Below, one piece after another: positions 10,521 through 19,044 of a DNA stretch of 39,057 nt; position 1 is the first letter of the stretch; the number at the start of each line of letters is the position of its first letter. Both the position numbers and the translations under genes were made by a program. The notes under the pieces were generated by a model. The model was not told the DNA's origin. It saw only the letters and a program-made list of their open reading frames with translations, and did no database searches. This stretch comes from Burkholderiales bacterium (GTDB lineage Bacteria > Pseudomonadota > Gammaproteobacteria > Burkholderiales > Burkholderiaceae_C), in assembly GCA_018969975.1 (NCBI GenBank), contig JAGWXI010000019.1:1-39057 (forward strand), given 5' to 3'.

Positions 10521-11303
10521 TCATATCAATGATCTTAATTCTTGAGCTGTCTTTTGTAGCAACGGCAACCAGCGTGAAGTCAAATCAGGCTCTGTGGGTG
10601 ATGAACCAGAGCGCACAATATTTAAGGCAGCAATGGTCTCGCCCCGCATGTTGCGTAAAGGCACTGCTAAAGCGTCTACGGTCAACTCGTGTTCTTGCAT
10701 TGCTAAACAATAATCTTGGGCTGAGACACGTTTGAGCTTTTCCCGTAGTTTTTTAACTTGAGTAGATGTATGTGGAGTTAGCCGAATGAGCGGGTAATTG
10801 TTCAGCCAGTCTTTTAATGCAGCGGGTTTTAAATTGGCAAGTAAAACTTGTCCTGTTGAGGTTGCGTGCGCTGGCAGGCGAGTTCCTACATGAAGTCCAT
10901 AGGCCATCACACTTTGGGCACTTTTCGAAGAAATGTCAGGCTCTTGCCAAATACCGCGAGCAACAATGATGACGGAGTCGTTTTGCATTACGGCAACCGA
11001 AGAAGATAATTTGGTGGTCATACTCAACTTGTGCAAGGCAGGTTGAACTGTGCGAGGTATGCGAGCGCTTGATAAATAACTTCCAGCAAATCCCAGAACT
11101 TTGGGGGCAAGCCAAAAATAGCTTCCGTCGGTCTCCAAATAGCCGAGATGGTTCAAGGTTAGCAAATGGCGTCGAACAACCGCGCGCGTGAGTCCTGTTT
11201 TTTCTGAAGCGAGGGTGGCATTGAGTCGTTGCCGCTCAGTGTCAAAGCATTCCAAAACGGACATGCCGCGGGCAAGGCCTTCAATCCAATCCGACTTGTT
11301 CAT
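10521..11303 (-). CDS. IclR-family regulator, probable pobA regulator (PobR/PcaR-like)
   Basis: A 260-residue IclR protein. The N-terminal winged helix includes GLARGMSVLECFD and LTRAVVRRHLLTLNHLGYL; the C-terminal effector domain includes RLPAHATSTGQVLLANL and the closing ALNIVRS. This is the layout of the PcaR/PcaU/PobR branch that senses aromatic acids. It is divergent from pobA with 133 bases between starts and a strong palindrome there (11322-11342), so control of pobA and of itself is likely. Whether it activates or represses cannot be told from sequence. Confidence 0.92.
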   Translation of the reverse strand: MNKSDWIEGLARGMSVLECFDTERQRLNATLASEKTGLTRAVVRRHLLTLNHLGYLETDGSYFWLAPKVLGFAGSYLSSARIPRTVQPALHKLSMTTKLSSSVAVMQNDSVIIVARGIWQEPDISSKSAQSVMAYGLHVGTRLPAHATSTGQVLLANLKPAALKDWLNNYPLIRLTPHTSTQVKKLREKLKRVSAQDYCLAMQEHELTVDALAVPLRNMRGETIAALNIVRSGSSPTEPDLTSRWLPLLQKTAQELRSLI

Positions 11304-11321
11304 GACTTACCTTCACAACGC

Positions 11322-11342
11322 TTTGCACGATCATCGAGCAAA
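11322..11342. promoter_or_regulatory. 21-base palindrome, probable IclR operator
   Basis: The left half TTTGCACGAT (11322-11331) and right half ATCGAGCAAA (11333-11342) flank a central C; nine of ten base pairs match. It lies 18 bases upstream of the IclR start and 94 bases upstream of pobA. A partial copy, TGCATCGTGCA, occurs at 11383-11393 and shares the ATCGTGCA half-site, with 62 bases between half-site centres. Both suit IclR binding. Confidence 0.55.
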
Positions 11343-11403
11343 TATTCTAGAGGATGCGCAACGAATCCAAATTGGCTTTGCTTGCATCGTGCACTGGAGT
11401 TAA

Positions 11404-12621
<1,218 letters not shown>

Positions 12622-12679
12622 CTACACTTTGCTGATGAATGCAATTGCTGATTTCTGATTCACGCAATCAACAAAATTA

Positions 12680-13393
12680 ATGCCCAACTTTGACCCCTTG
12701 TTTGCTACTGGCCAATTCAAGGCGCTTGTAATTGGCTCTAATGGCGCACTTGGCCGTGCATTTGTTGAAGCGTTTCAATCCGAGCCAAATTGCAGCCATG
12801 TTGAAGCAGTGTCTCGTAGCGCAGGCAGTGGGTTTGATTTACAAGACGCTGAATCCATTTGCGCGCAAGCCGCATGGACTAGCGAGAAGGGGCCCTTTGA
12901 AATCATCATCGATGCCACAGGAGCGCTTGTAATAAATGGTATTGGTCCAGAAAAGTCACTCCAAAGTGTGGATTCAGAGCATTTGATGCAGTCGTTTTTA
13001 GTTAATGCAATCGGGCCTGCTTTAGTGCTTCGCCACTTTTCTCAACTCCTTTCACCAGGAGCTTCCATCTATGCCAAGCTTTCAGCCCGAGTGGGAAGCA
13101 TTTCCGATAATCAAAAAGGAGGGTGGTACGGCTACCGCGCCTCTAAAGCTGCTCTCAACATGGTGCTCCAAACTGCGGCACTTGAACTGCAGCGTAAAAA
13201 CAAGTTATTACGCGTGGTAGCCCTGCAACCCGGTACCGTCAAATCTAAACTTTCCCAGCCATTTGTTGGCTCTCAAAACCACATTTTGGAACCACACGAA
13301 TCTGTTGAAGGAATGCTCCGCGCTTTGAGGAATCTTTCAACCAAATCAGGAGCGCACTTCATCGACTACAAGGGAAACGAAATACCTTGGTAG
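12680..13393 (+). CDS. short-chain dehydrogenase, CsgA/C-factor-like
   Basis: A 237-residue SDR of the shorter, C-factor-like group. The cofactor loop is VIGSNGALGRAFVEAF (a variant of TGxxxGxG), and the catalytic segment is YGYRASKAALNM with Tyr-x-x-x-Lys. The C-terminus VALQPGTVKSKLS is typical of the group. It starts 58 bases after pobA on the same strand, so it may share the transcript, but no Shine-Dalgarno is obvious at its ATG. The substrate is unknown. Proteins of this group are also found near photolyase genes, but here the photolyase gene is 4 kb away on the other strand. Confidence 0.87.
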   Translation: MPNFDPLFATGQFKALVIGSNGALGRAFVEAFQSEPNCSHVEAVSRSAGSGFDLQDAESICAQAAWTSEKGPFEIIIDATGALVINGIGPEKSLQSVDSEHLMQSFLVNAIGPALVLRHFSQLLSPGASIYAKLSARVGSISDNQKGGWYGYRASKAALNMVLQTAALELQRKNKLLRVVALQPGTVKSKLSQPFVGSQNHILEPHESVEGMLRALRNLSTKSGAHFIDYKGNEIPW

Positions 13394-13515
13394 TGCGCAA
13401 CGCGCGGCGGGATTAATTATCATTAGGCTCCCTAGTAAATCTTTGCAGTCTTGCTGATTGCCTCAACCAGCTTAACTCTCAGTTGTTTGGGCCCGACCAC
13501 TTACACCTAACTCCC

Positions 13516-14685
13516 ATGCACAACCGTCCCACCACACTCTTGTTGAATATTGGCCATGCCTTGGACCATATGTTCCTTTTGATCTTTGCGACTGCGGTGA
13601 CGTCGATTGCCACCGATTTTGGAATTGAGCGTTGGGAAGATCTCATGCCCTACAGCGTGGCGGCTTTCTTCTTCTTTGGGATCGGATCGATTCCTGCCGG
13701 ACGACTTGGCGACTTATGGGGTCGTCGGCAGATGATGGTTGTATTTTTTATAGGTGTAGGGCTGGCGTCAGTCCTTATCGCTTTTACCAATACGCCGCTC
13801 CAATTGGCTTTGGCGATGGCTGCGCTGGGTTGTGCCACATCCATCTACCACCCTGTTGGCATTCCCATGCTGGTTCAAGGATCTGAGCGCCCTGGTTGGA
13901 CTATTGGTGTGAACGGATTAGCGGGTAATTTGGGCCTGGCAATGGCTGCTGTCGTCACGGGCTTGATGGTGAAGTTTTTTGGCTGGCGCATGGCTTTTGT
14001 GATTCCTGGCCTGTTGAGCGTGCTCTGCGGCTTGCTGTTTGCCTTTGTTTCTCCTAGCGAATCGATGGCCCCAGCTAAGAAAAAACCCACAACCGGTTCA
14101 CACGAGGGTATCTCTGTTCCCAAGTTGCTGTTGATCATGACGATTGCCTCCAGCAGCGGTAGCATGCTGTTTAATTTTTCTACGAACAGCAACTACGAGT
14201 TGCTGACGAGTAAGTTCAGCGCTATTTCTCAAGACCCTGCAATGCTTGGATTTTTTCTGGCGGTGGTCTATGTATTGGCCTCTTTTACCCAATTGTTGAT
14301 CGGCCACCTCTTGGATAAAGTGGCACTCAAAACGCTTTTTCGGTCTGTGATCTTTGTGCAGTTTGTCGCATTGCTGTTGGCAAATATGACTGAGGGCTGG
14401 TTGTTTTACGCAGCGCAGTTGTTGTTCATGGCAGCCATTTTTGGTGCCATTCCTTTCACAGATGCCATGATCGTGCGTTTTGTCGACGATACGATGCGCT
14501 CCCGCGTCTCGGGCATGCGCCTAGCCGTGTCTTTGGGTGTCAGCTCTTTGGCGGTTTGGATGATCGGACCGATTGTGAAAGCGGCCGGATTCACAACCTT
14601 GATCGCGGTGATGGTGGCAACCTCATGCATTACTTTTATCGTGGTGAGCCAGTTGCCACACACACCGATCAAACCCAGCACTTAA
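13516..14685 (+). CDS. major facilitator superfamily transporter
   Basis: A 389-residue membrane protein with about twelve hydrophobic segments. The MFS motif A is visible as GRLGDLWGRRQMM after the second helix. The ATG at 13516 (MHNRPTTLLLN) is preferred to the TTG at 13483. It lies 122 bases after the SDR and converges with the formyltransferase-like gene, leaving 12 bases. The substrate is not evident; 4-hydroxybenzoate uptake would fit the pobA neighbourhood but the gap and the apparent rise in G+C suggest it may be a separate unit. Confidence 0.9.
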   Translation: MHNRPTTLLLNIGHALDHMFLLIFATAVTSIATDFGIERWEDLMPYSVAAFFFFGIGSIPAGRLGDLWGRRQMMVVFFIGVGLASVLIAFTNTPLQLALAMAALGCATSIYHPVGIPMLVQGSERPGWTIGVNGLAGNLGLAMAAVVTGLMVKFFGWRMAFVIPGLLSVLCGLLFAFVSPSESMAPAKKKPTTGSHEGISVPKLLLIMTIASSSGSMLFNFSTNSNYELLTSKFSAISQDPAMLGFFLAVVYVLASFTQLLIGHLLDKVALKTLFRSVIFVQFVALLLANMTEGWLFYAAQLLFMAAIFGAIPFTDAMIVRFVDDTMRSRVSGMRLAVSLGVSSLAVWMIGPIVKAAGFTTLIAVMVATSCITFIVVSQLPHTPIKPST

Positions 14686-14697
14686 GGATCTGGGGCT

Positions 14698-15831
14698 CTA
14701 GTCCAGCCCGATGTCCATCATCATCTCGCTTGCTAAGCCTTCCAAGACTTTGCGCAAGGTATCGTCGCTGAGGGCTTGCGGTACCACCAGCAAGGCACGC
14801 ACCTTGAAATGGGACTGACCATTTACGGGGTTGATTTCGGTGTGCAGGTCTTCAATGCTGACACCGCGTTCTGCCAAGCCCACGGACAATTCACGCACGA
14901 TGCCTGGGCGGTCTGGGCCGCTCAACTCCAAGCGCAGCATGCGGTTGCCCGCTGGCACTGGCGGCGCGTCAGAGCGAGCCCATTGCAAGATCAGGCCTTC
15001 GGTTTCTAGGCGTTGTAGATTGGCTGTCACTTGCTCTATTTGCTCTGGCGATACCTGAAGATGCACCACGCCGGCAAACTGGTCGGCGTAATGCGTCATG
15101 CGGCTGTCAGCCCAGTTGACCGCCAAGCCCTGCAGGCTGTCAGAGATCATGCGAACAATACCGGGCCGGTCACGGCCGATGACGGTAACTACCAACGAGG
15201 TGGTCAGCTTGGCGTCGTGCGGCACCAGAGATACGTTGCGTTTGATCATGGGAGCTTTGGTGGCAAAGCGCGGGTCTTGCTGGTGCGCTTGCAAGTTGCC
15301 ATGCTTGGCGGCGTGGTTCACCACTTGTCGGATCAGTCGCAAGCCCATGGGCGAGAGGGCGCGTTCCCACAAGTCGCGGGCGCTTTCTCCTTTGACCACG
15401 AAGGTCCAGTCTTGGGCAGCAATCGCGCCATCGTCCCAACCCGCGTCTAGGTGGTAGATGGAGCCGCCAGCGATCGGGTCACCCGCCAGCAAAGTCCACT
15501 CGACGGCAGAAATGCCCCGATGGCGGGGTAGCAGCGACGGGTGGTAACCAATGGCGCCGATGCGCGCCCGAGCCAGCGCTTCGGTTGTGACAAATGCGTG
15601 GGTGTGTGCCGCCACGATCAAGTCGCAATCTTCTGCAAGTGCATCACCCGGTACCTTTCGCGGGTTCTCCAACACTGTCAGCGGTAGTCCAGCATTTTGT
15701 GCAGCCAAGGCCAACCTGTCGTCGTGGCTGTTGGCCACTACCCGCACGATCTCGTGACCGTCCTCCAACATTTGGGTCAAGACGGTCGCACCGAAGTAGC
15801 GCGATCCAATGAGGGTGCATTTCAACGCCAT
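14698..15831 (-). CDS. formyl-THF hydrolase-like domain fused to two C-terminal ACT domains
   Basis: A 377-residue fusion. Residues 1 to about 200 form a formyltransferase/hydrolase fold with GYHPSLLPRHRG (His97) and DAGWDDG (129-135). Most formyltransferases have Asn-x-His here; this protein has Gly-Tyr-His, and the whole segment through AVEWTLL resembles the hydrolase domain of 10-formyltetrahydrofolate dehydrogenase. Two ACT domains follow (about 212-285 and 299-373), each opening with a DRPGIVR motif as in GcvR-like proteins. PurU has the opposite order, ACT first. A role in releasing formate from 10-formyl-THF under amino-acid control is likely but inferred. ATG 15831 is preferred to TTG 15861. 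By eye it is more G+C-rich than the catabolic genes. Confidence 0.82.
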   Translation of the reverse strand: MALKCTLIGSRYFGATVLTQMLEDGHEIVRVVANSHDDRLALAAQNAGLPLTVLENPRKVPGDALAEDCDLIVAAHTHAFVTTEALARARIGAIGYHPSLLPRHRGISAVEWTLLAGDPIAGGSIYHLDAGWDDGAIAAQDWTFVVKGESARDLWERALSPMGLRLIRQVVNHAAKHGNLQAHQQDPRFATKAPMIKRNVSLVPHDAKLTTSLVVTVIGRDRPGIVRMISDSLQGLAVNWADSRMTHYADQFAGVVHLQVSPEQIEQVTANLQRLETEGLILQWARSDAPPVPAGNRMLRLELSGPDRPGIVRELSVGLAERGVSIEDLHTEINPVNGQSHFKVRALLVVPQALSDDTLRKVLEGLASEMMMDIGLD

Positions 15832-15948
15832 GTCTAGCTCACTTTCAGGGGGGTGAATCAAAATGTTTCGTTATAGCACTTTTCGAATCCCTGGAGCGTG
15901 ACCAAGTGCCCCGCGGGGCGATTAAGGTGGAGAAACGTAAATAATCAT

Positions 15949-15972
15949 ATATTTCTATTAGAATGGAAATAT
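15949..15972. promoter_or_regulatory. inverted repeat at arsR start, probable ArsR operator
   Basis: ATATTTC (15949-15955) and GAAATAT (15966-15972) are perfect inverted arms around 10 bases. A second dyad, TTCTA-T-TAGAA, lies inside at 15953-15963. The repeat overlaps the first bases of arsR, where autorepressing ArsR proteins usually bind. Confidence 0.5.
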
Positions 15973-16297
15973 GGAAGAAAAATTCGTCATCAAAGCGCTT
16001 GCCGCTTTGGCTCAGCCGCACCGCCTTCAGATTTTTCGATCTTTGGTGGTCCATGGAGCCAATGGGATAACGCCGGCTCAAATAGCTCAGGAATTGGGTA
16101 TGCCAGCCAATACGCTTTCATTTCATCTCAAAGAGTTAATGAACGCTGATCTGATTTCTCAGGAACGCAGTGGCAGAAATTTGATTTACCGAGCTGAGTA
16201 CGACCGTATGAATGCGGTGCTGTCCTATTTGACGCAAAACTGTTGCCAGGGCGAGGCCTGTGAGGTGCGCGTTGAGGAAATATGTAAACCTTGTTGA
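15971..16297 (+). CDS. arsR: ArsR-family arsenic-responsive repressor
   Basis: A 108-residue winged helix protein. The DNA-binding part is GITPAQIAQELGMPANTLSF followed by HLKELMNADLI; the wing is SGRNLIYRA. The usual ELCVCDL metal site is absent. Instead the C-terminus carries Cys91, Cys92, Cys97, Cys105 and Cys108 (CCQGEAC and ICKPC), resembling ArsR proteins with a C-terminal As(III) site such as that of Acidithiobacillus ferrooxidans. It is followed by arsC and an aquaporin gene, so arsenic derepression is the likely role. No good Shine-Dalgarno precedes the ATG, so a short or missing leader is possible. Confidence 0.93.
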   Translation: MEEKFVIKALAALAQPHRLQIFRSLVVHGANGITPAQIAQELGMPANTLSFHLKELMNADLISQERSGRNLIYRAEYDRMNAVLSYLTQNCCQGEACEVRVEEICKPC

Positions 16298-16317
16298 GTG
16301 AAAAGGAATTCAAGTTG

Positions 16318-16818
16318 ATGGACAAAAAATCTCTAAACGTACTTTTTCTTTGTACCCACAATTCTGCTCGCAGCATTTTGGCTGAGGCACTGCTTAACCA
16401 TATGGGCGCTGGCAAATTCAAAGCCTTCTCCGCTGGCAGCAGCCCACGCGAGAACCAAAAGCCAAATCCCATGGCTATTGCCACTTTGGAAAAAGCGGGG
16501 ATTTCAACAAAAGGACTAACTAGCAAAAGCTGGGATGTTTTTGCAACTTCAGAAGCGCCCCACATGGATTTAGTTATTACTGTTTGCGACAACGCAGCTG
16601 GCGAAGTATGTCCTTATTGGCCCGGCCAGCCTGCAACTGCCCATTGGGGCTATGCAGACCCTTCCGAGACAGTTGGCAGCGATGCCGAAAAGTTAGAAGC
16701 CTTCACGCAAACTTTGCATCAAATAAAAAGACGACTAGCTATTTTTACTAGCCTGCCGCAAGAAAGCCTCAGCAAATTGGTTCTTGAAAATACTGCGCGC
16801 GAGTTGGCCCAAAAATGA
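16318..16818 (+). CDS. arsC: arsenate reductase, low-molecular-weight phosphatase type
   Basis: A 166-residue ArsC of the LMW-PTP fold that reduces arsenate to arsenite in the cytoplasm. The P-loop is LCTHNSARS with Cys12 and Arg18. Further cysteines at 90 and 98 (TVCDNAAGEVCPYWPG) fit the resolving residues of this class. The ATG at 16318 is chosen over a TTG at 16291, with AAGGA about 10 bases upstream. It follows arsR by 20 bases, and its TGA overlaps the ATG of the aquaporin gene, so the three form an operon. The electron donor (thioredoxin or glutaredoxin) is not evident. Confidence 0.94.
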   Translation: MDKKSLNVLFLCTHNSARSILAEALLNHMGAGKFKAFSAGSSPRENQKPNPMAIATLEKAGISTKGLTSKSWDVFATSEAPHMDLVITVCDNAAGEVCPYWPGQPATAHWGYADPSETVGSDAEKLEAFTQTLHQIKRRLAIFTSLPQESLSKLVLENTARELAQK

Positions 16819-17465
16819 TGGATGTGAGACGCTATTTTTCTGAACTAATAGGCACAGCAGCGTTGTTGTGCGCGGTGATTGGCTCAGGCATCATGGCAGA
16901 GCAGTTGGCTGGCGGAAACGAAGCTATTGCTCTTTTAGCAAATACGCTTGCAACAGTCTTTGCGTTGTATGTACTGATTGAAACGCTGGGGCCAATAAGT
17001 GGTGCGCATTTCAATCCGGTGGTTTCTATGGTGCTTGCGTTTCGCAATGATTTGGCTCGCCACCATTTGTTGGGCTATGTGGTTGCGCAATTACTGGGTG
17101 CAGCCTTGGGTGCATGGTTGGCGCACGCCATGTTTGAGCTCGACATATTGCAATGGTCCTCAAAAGTAAGAACTGGTCCGGCCCAGTGGTTAGCTGAAGC
17201 GGTGGCGACCGGCGGTTTGCTTTGGGTGATTTTGCGTTCGCCTCCCGCAAAGGCTTCCTCCATAGTGGCTTGCTATATTGGTGCGGCTTACTGGTTCACA
17301 GCAAGCACTTCGTTTGCAAATCCTGCGGCCGCATTGGGGCGTATGTTGACCAATACCTTTGCAGGAATTTCTCCGACAGATGTTCCTGCCTTTATCGCAG
17401 CGCAACTTGTAGGGGGGTTTCTTGGGTTGTTACTCCACGAAAAATTACAAAATACTAAAAGTTGA
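16815..17465 (+). CDS. aqpS: ars-linked aquaglyceroporin (MIP family, AqpS-like)
   Basis: A 216-residue membrane channel with six hydrophobic segments and the two pore loops of the MIP family, SGAHFNPVVS (first Asn-Pro motif, NPV rather than NPA) and FANPAAALGR (second, NPA). Start and upstream stop overlap as ATGA, showing coupling to arsC. In Sinorhizobium meliloti an ars-operon aquaporin of this kind (AqpS) lets arsenite made by ArsC leave the cell down its gradient in place of an ArsB pump, and the same role is likely here since no ArsB or Acr3 is seen. Its 3' end overlaps the convergent photolyase-family gene by 11 bases. Confidence 0.88.
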   Translation: MMDVRRYFSELIGTAALLCAVIGSGIMAEQLAGGNEAIALLANTLATVFALYVLIETLGPISGAHFNPVVSMVLAFRNDLARHHLLGYVVAQLLGAALGAWLAHAMFELDILQWSSKVRTGPAQWLAEAVATGGLLWVILRSPPAKASSIVACYIGAAYWFTASTSFANPAAALGRMLTNTFAGISPTDVPAFIAAQLVGGFLGLLLHEKLQNTKS

Positions 17466-18981
17466 ATCCTAGTTGCTGATCCGAAGTTTTTTTACCTGAT
17501 TTAACTTTTGTAGGTTGGCGAAGAGGTTTTCGTGAAGCATGTTTATCAATAACGGCTTCGTTTCCCGCGCGCACTGCTTGGGTGTTGCGCAGCAGGTGGA
17601 GTTTATTCTTTGATTCCCGTGTGGCTACAGCGAGATCCACTAAGGGAGTAGCTATGCCAGCACTTTCGCATTCGTTGGTAGTGCGCTGTAGATGCGCGGG
17701 CATTTTCCAAGGTTCAAAAAGCCAAGTGTCTGGGACACTGCGCATCGCTGGTAACCAGCGCCTTACAAATAAGCCTTTTGGGTCATGGTCTTGCGCCTGT
17801 TTGATAGGGTTGTATACCCGGGTGGTGTTGATCCCTGTAGTTCCCGATTGCATTTGCATCTGGCTCCAGTGAATACCAGGTTCGTAGTCTAAAAACTGAG
17901 TGGCTAACCATTCGCCAACTGGTCGCCAATGTAGCCACAAAGGATAAGCGGCAACAGAGACCAACATAGCGCGCATTCGAAAGTTCAACCAACCAGTCTC
18001 CTTGAGCATGGTGACGCACGCATCTACCATTGGCCAACCAGTGCGTGCTTGTTTCAATGCATCAAAGTGATCTTGGCTAAAGTCCTGTTCGCGCAAATTG
18101 TCATAGCCACGATGCATATTGCGCCATTCAATTTCAGGTTCACTCTCTAATTTTTGAATGAAATGGCAATGCCAATACAAGCGGCTCATGAATGCAGATA
18201 AGCCAGCGCGATGACGAGTGGCTGTAGGTGGTAGTTGTTCAAGGTGCTTGCGAGTCTGTTGCACCACCTCGCGCATGCTGACGCAACCGTAGGCCAGATA
18301 TGCAGAAAGACGCGAGCAAGCATCCGGCGCAGACAAGGGAGAAGAAATGCCGCCTCTATAGCCCATACTGCGCGCATTCAAGAAATTGTGTAGTGTGTCT
18401 AACGCATGAGAACGCCCGCCCACTTGTCTCTTAGGCGGGTTATGCGATAGGTGGTCAGGGGCTGGCATTGCAAAGGGGCTGGAGGCAGGTTTTTTCCAGA
18501 ACGTCAATGCGTTTATTTCTTGAATAGGTGAGGACATGTGCCTCTGCCACTCTCTTTGCCACAGATTGCGGTTTTTCAGTCTTCGTACAACTCCAAACTG
18601 TGCAAATTCCTTCCAACCAACACGATGTGCTTGGCACCAAGCAGCTACTTTCAAATCACGCGCGTAGGTAAATCCGTTGCCAGTTTCTTCGTGGGAGTAA
18701 ATATCTGAAAAGGCAGCCTCGCTCCACAATTGACTCAAAACCTCTGTAGCTTCGCCCTTATGAATTTCAAGGCATCCCCCATGGGCGCGCAAATAGGAAT
18801 CGAGTTCGCGTAATGACTCTCGAATAAATGCAAAGTGCTGAAGCGCGCAATCAGGTTGCAACCAAAATTCAGGTTCAATTAGATAAACACAGCGGACTGG
18901 GCCAGCTTTGAAAGCTTGTGCTAGTGCCGTGTGATCTTGCCAGCGCAAGTCGCGCTTAAACCAAACTAATGCGTAGCGCAT
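17455..18981 (-). CDS. cryptochrome/photolyase family protein, probable DNA photolyase
   Basis: A 508-residue flavoprotein. The N-terminal antenna domain opens with ALVWFKRDLRWQDHTAL. The C-terminal FAD domain includes SRLSAYLAYGCVSMREV, SRLYWHCHFIQKLE, GWPMVDACVTMLKETGWLNF and INTTRVYNPIKQAQDHDP. In E. coli photolyase the FAD-contact stretch reads ANNGGWQW; here the aligned part is GIHWSQMQM, so the Asn expected near flavin N5 seems missing and this belongs to a divergent branch. A basic tail of about 60 residues ends in QQLGFNF, like a sliding-clamp-binding motif. A degenerate LexA box lies upstream. CPD repair is the likely role; 6-4 repair or a light sensor cannot be excluded. Confidence 0.88.
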   Translation of the reverse strand: MRYALVWFKRDLRWQDHTALAQAFKAGPVRCVYLIEPEFWLQPDCALQHFAFIRESLRELDSYLRAHGGCLEIHKGEATEVLSQLWSEAAFSDIYSHEETGNGFTYARDLKVAAWCQAHRVGWKEFAQFGVVRRLKNRNLWQREWQRHMSSPIQEINALTFWKKPASSPFAMPAPDHLSHNPPKRQVGGRSHALDTLHNFLNARSMGYRGGISSPLSAPDACSRLSAYLAYGCVSMREVVQQTRKHLEQLPPTATRHRAGLSAFMSRLYWHCHFIQKLESEPEIEWRNMHRGYDNLREQDFSQDHFDALKQARTGWPMVDACVTMLKETGWLNFRMRAMLVSVAAYPLWLHWRPVGEWLATQFLDYEPGIHWSQMQMQSGTTGINTTRVYNPIKQAQDHDPKGLFVRRWLPAMRSVPDTWLFEPWKMPAHLQRTTNECESAGIATPLVDLAVATRESKNKLHLLRNTQAVRAGNEAVIDKHASRKPLRQPTKVKSGKKTSDQQLGFNF

Positions 18982-18992
18982 GCGTGTTTAAA

Positions 18993-19012
18993 TACTGTAT
19001 TTTCTAAAAGTA
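18993..19012. promoter_or_regulatory. degenerate LexA (SOS) box between photolyase and nuclease genes
   Basis: The core CTGT-N8-AAAG (18995-19010) differs at one core base from the LexA consensus CTGT-N8-ACAG, and the outer TA at each end also matches. It is 12 bases upstream of the photolyase start and 33 bases upstream of the nuclease gene, so either or both could be SOS-controlled. Confidence 0.4.
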
Positions 19013-19013
19013 T

Positions 19014-19025
19014 TTGACTAGTCAA
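19014..19025. promoter_or_regulatory. perfect 12-base palindrome carrying TTGACT in both directions
   Basis: TTGACTAGTCAA lies in the divergent promoter region and presents a -35-like TTGACT on each strand. No matching -10 element is convincing at 16-18 bases on either side, so promoter function is unproven; it may be a second protein-binding site. Confidence 0.3.
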
Positions 19026-19044
19026 TGAATAAACCCCAATAGAT

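Noticed and set aside
13483-13515. TTG start giving eleven more residues to the MFS protein
   Set aside because: The ATG at 13516 lies at the natural start of the first membrane helix region and no ribosome site supports the TTG.
14776-15457. Several open frames of 75-139 codons opposite the formyltransferase-ACT gene
   Set aside because: They arise from G+C-rich codons on the opposite strand of a well-supported gene; none shows family motifs or a ribosome site.
15908-15919. Perfect 12-base palindrome GCCCCGCGGGGC upstream of arsR
   Set aside because: It has no loop for a stable terminator and no T-tract; its function is unclear, and the A+T-rich dyad nearer the gene is the better operator.
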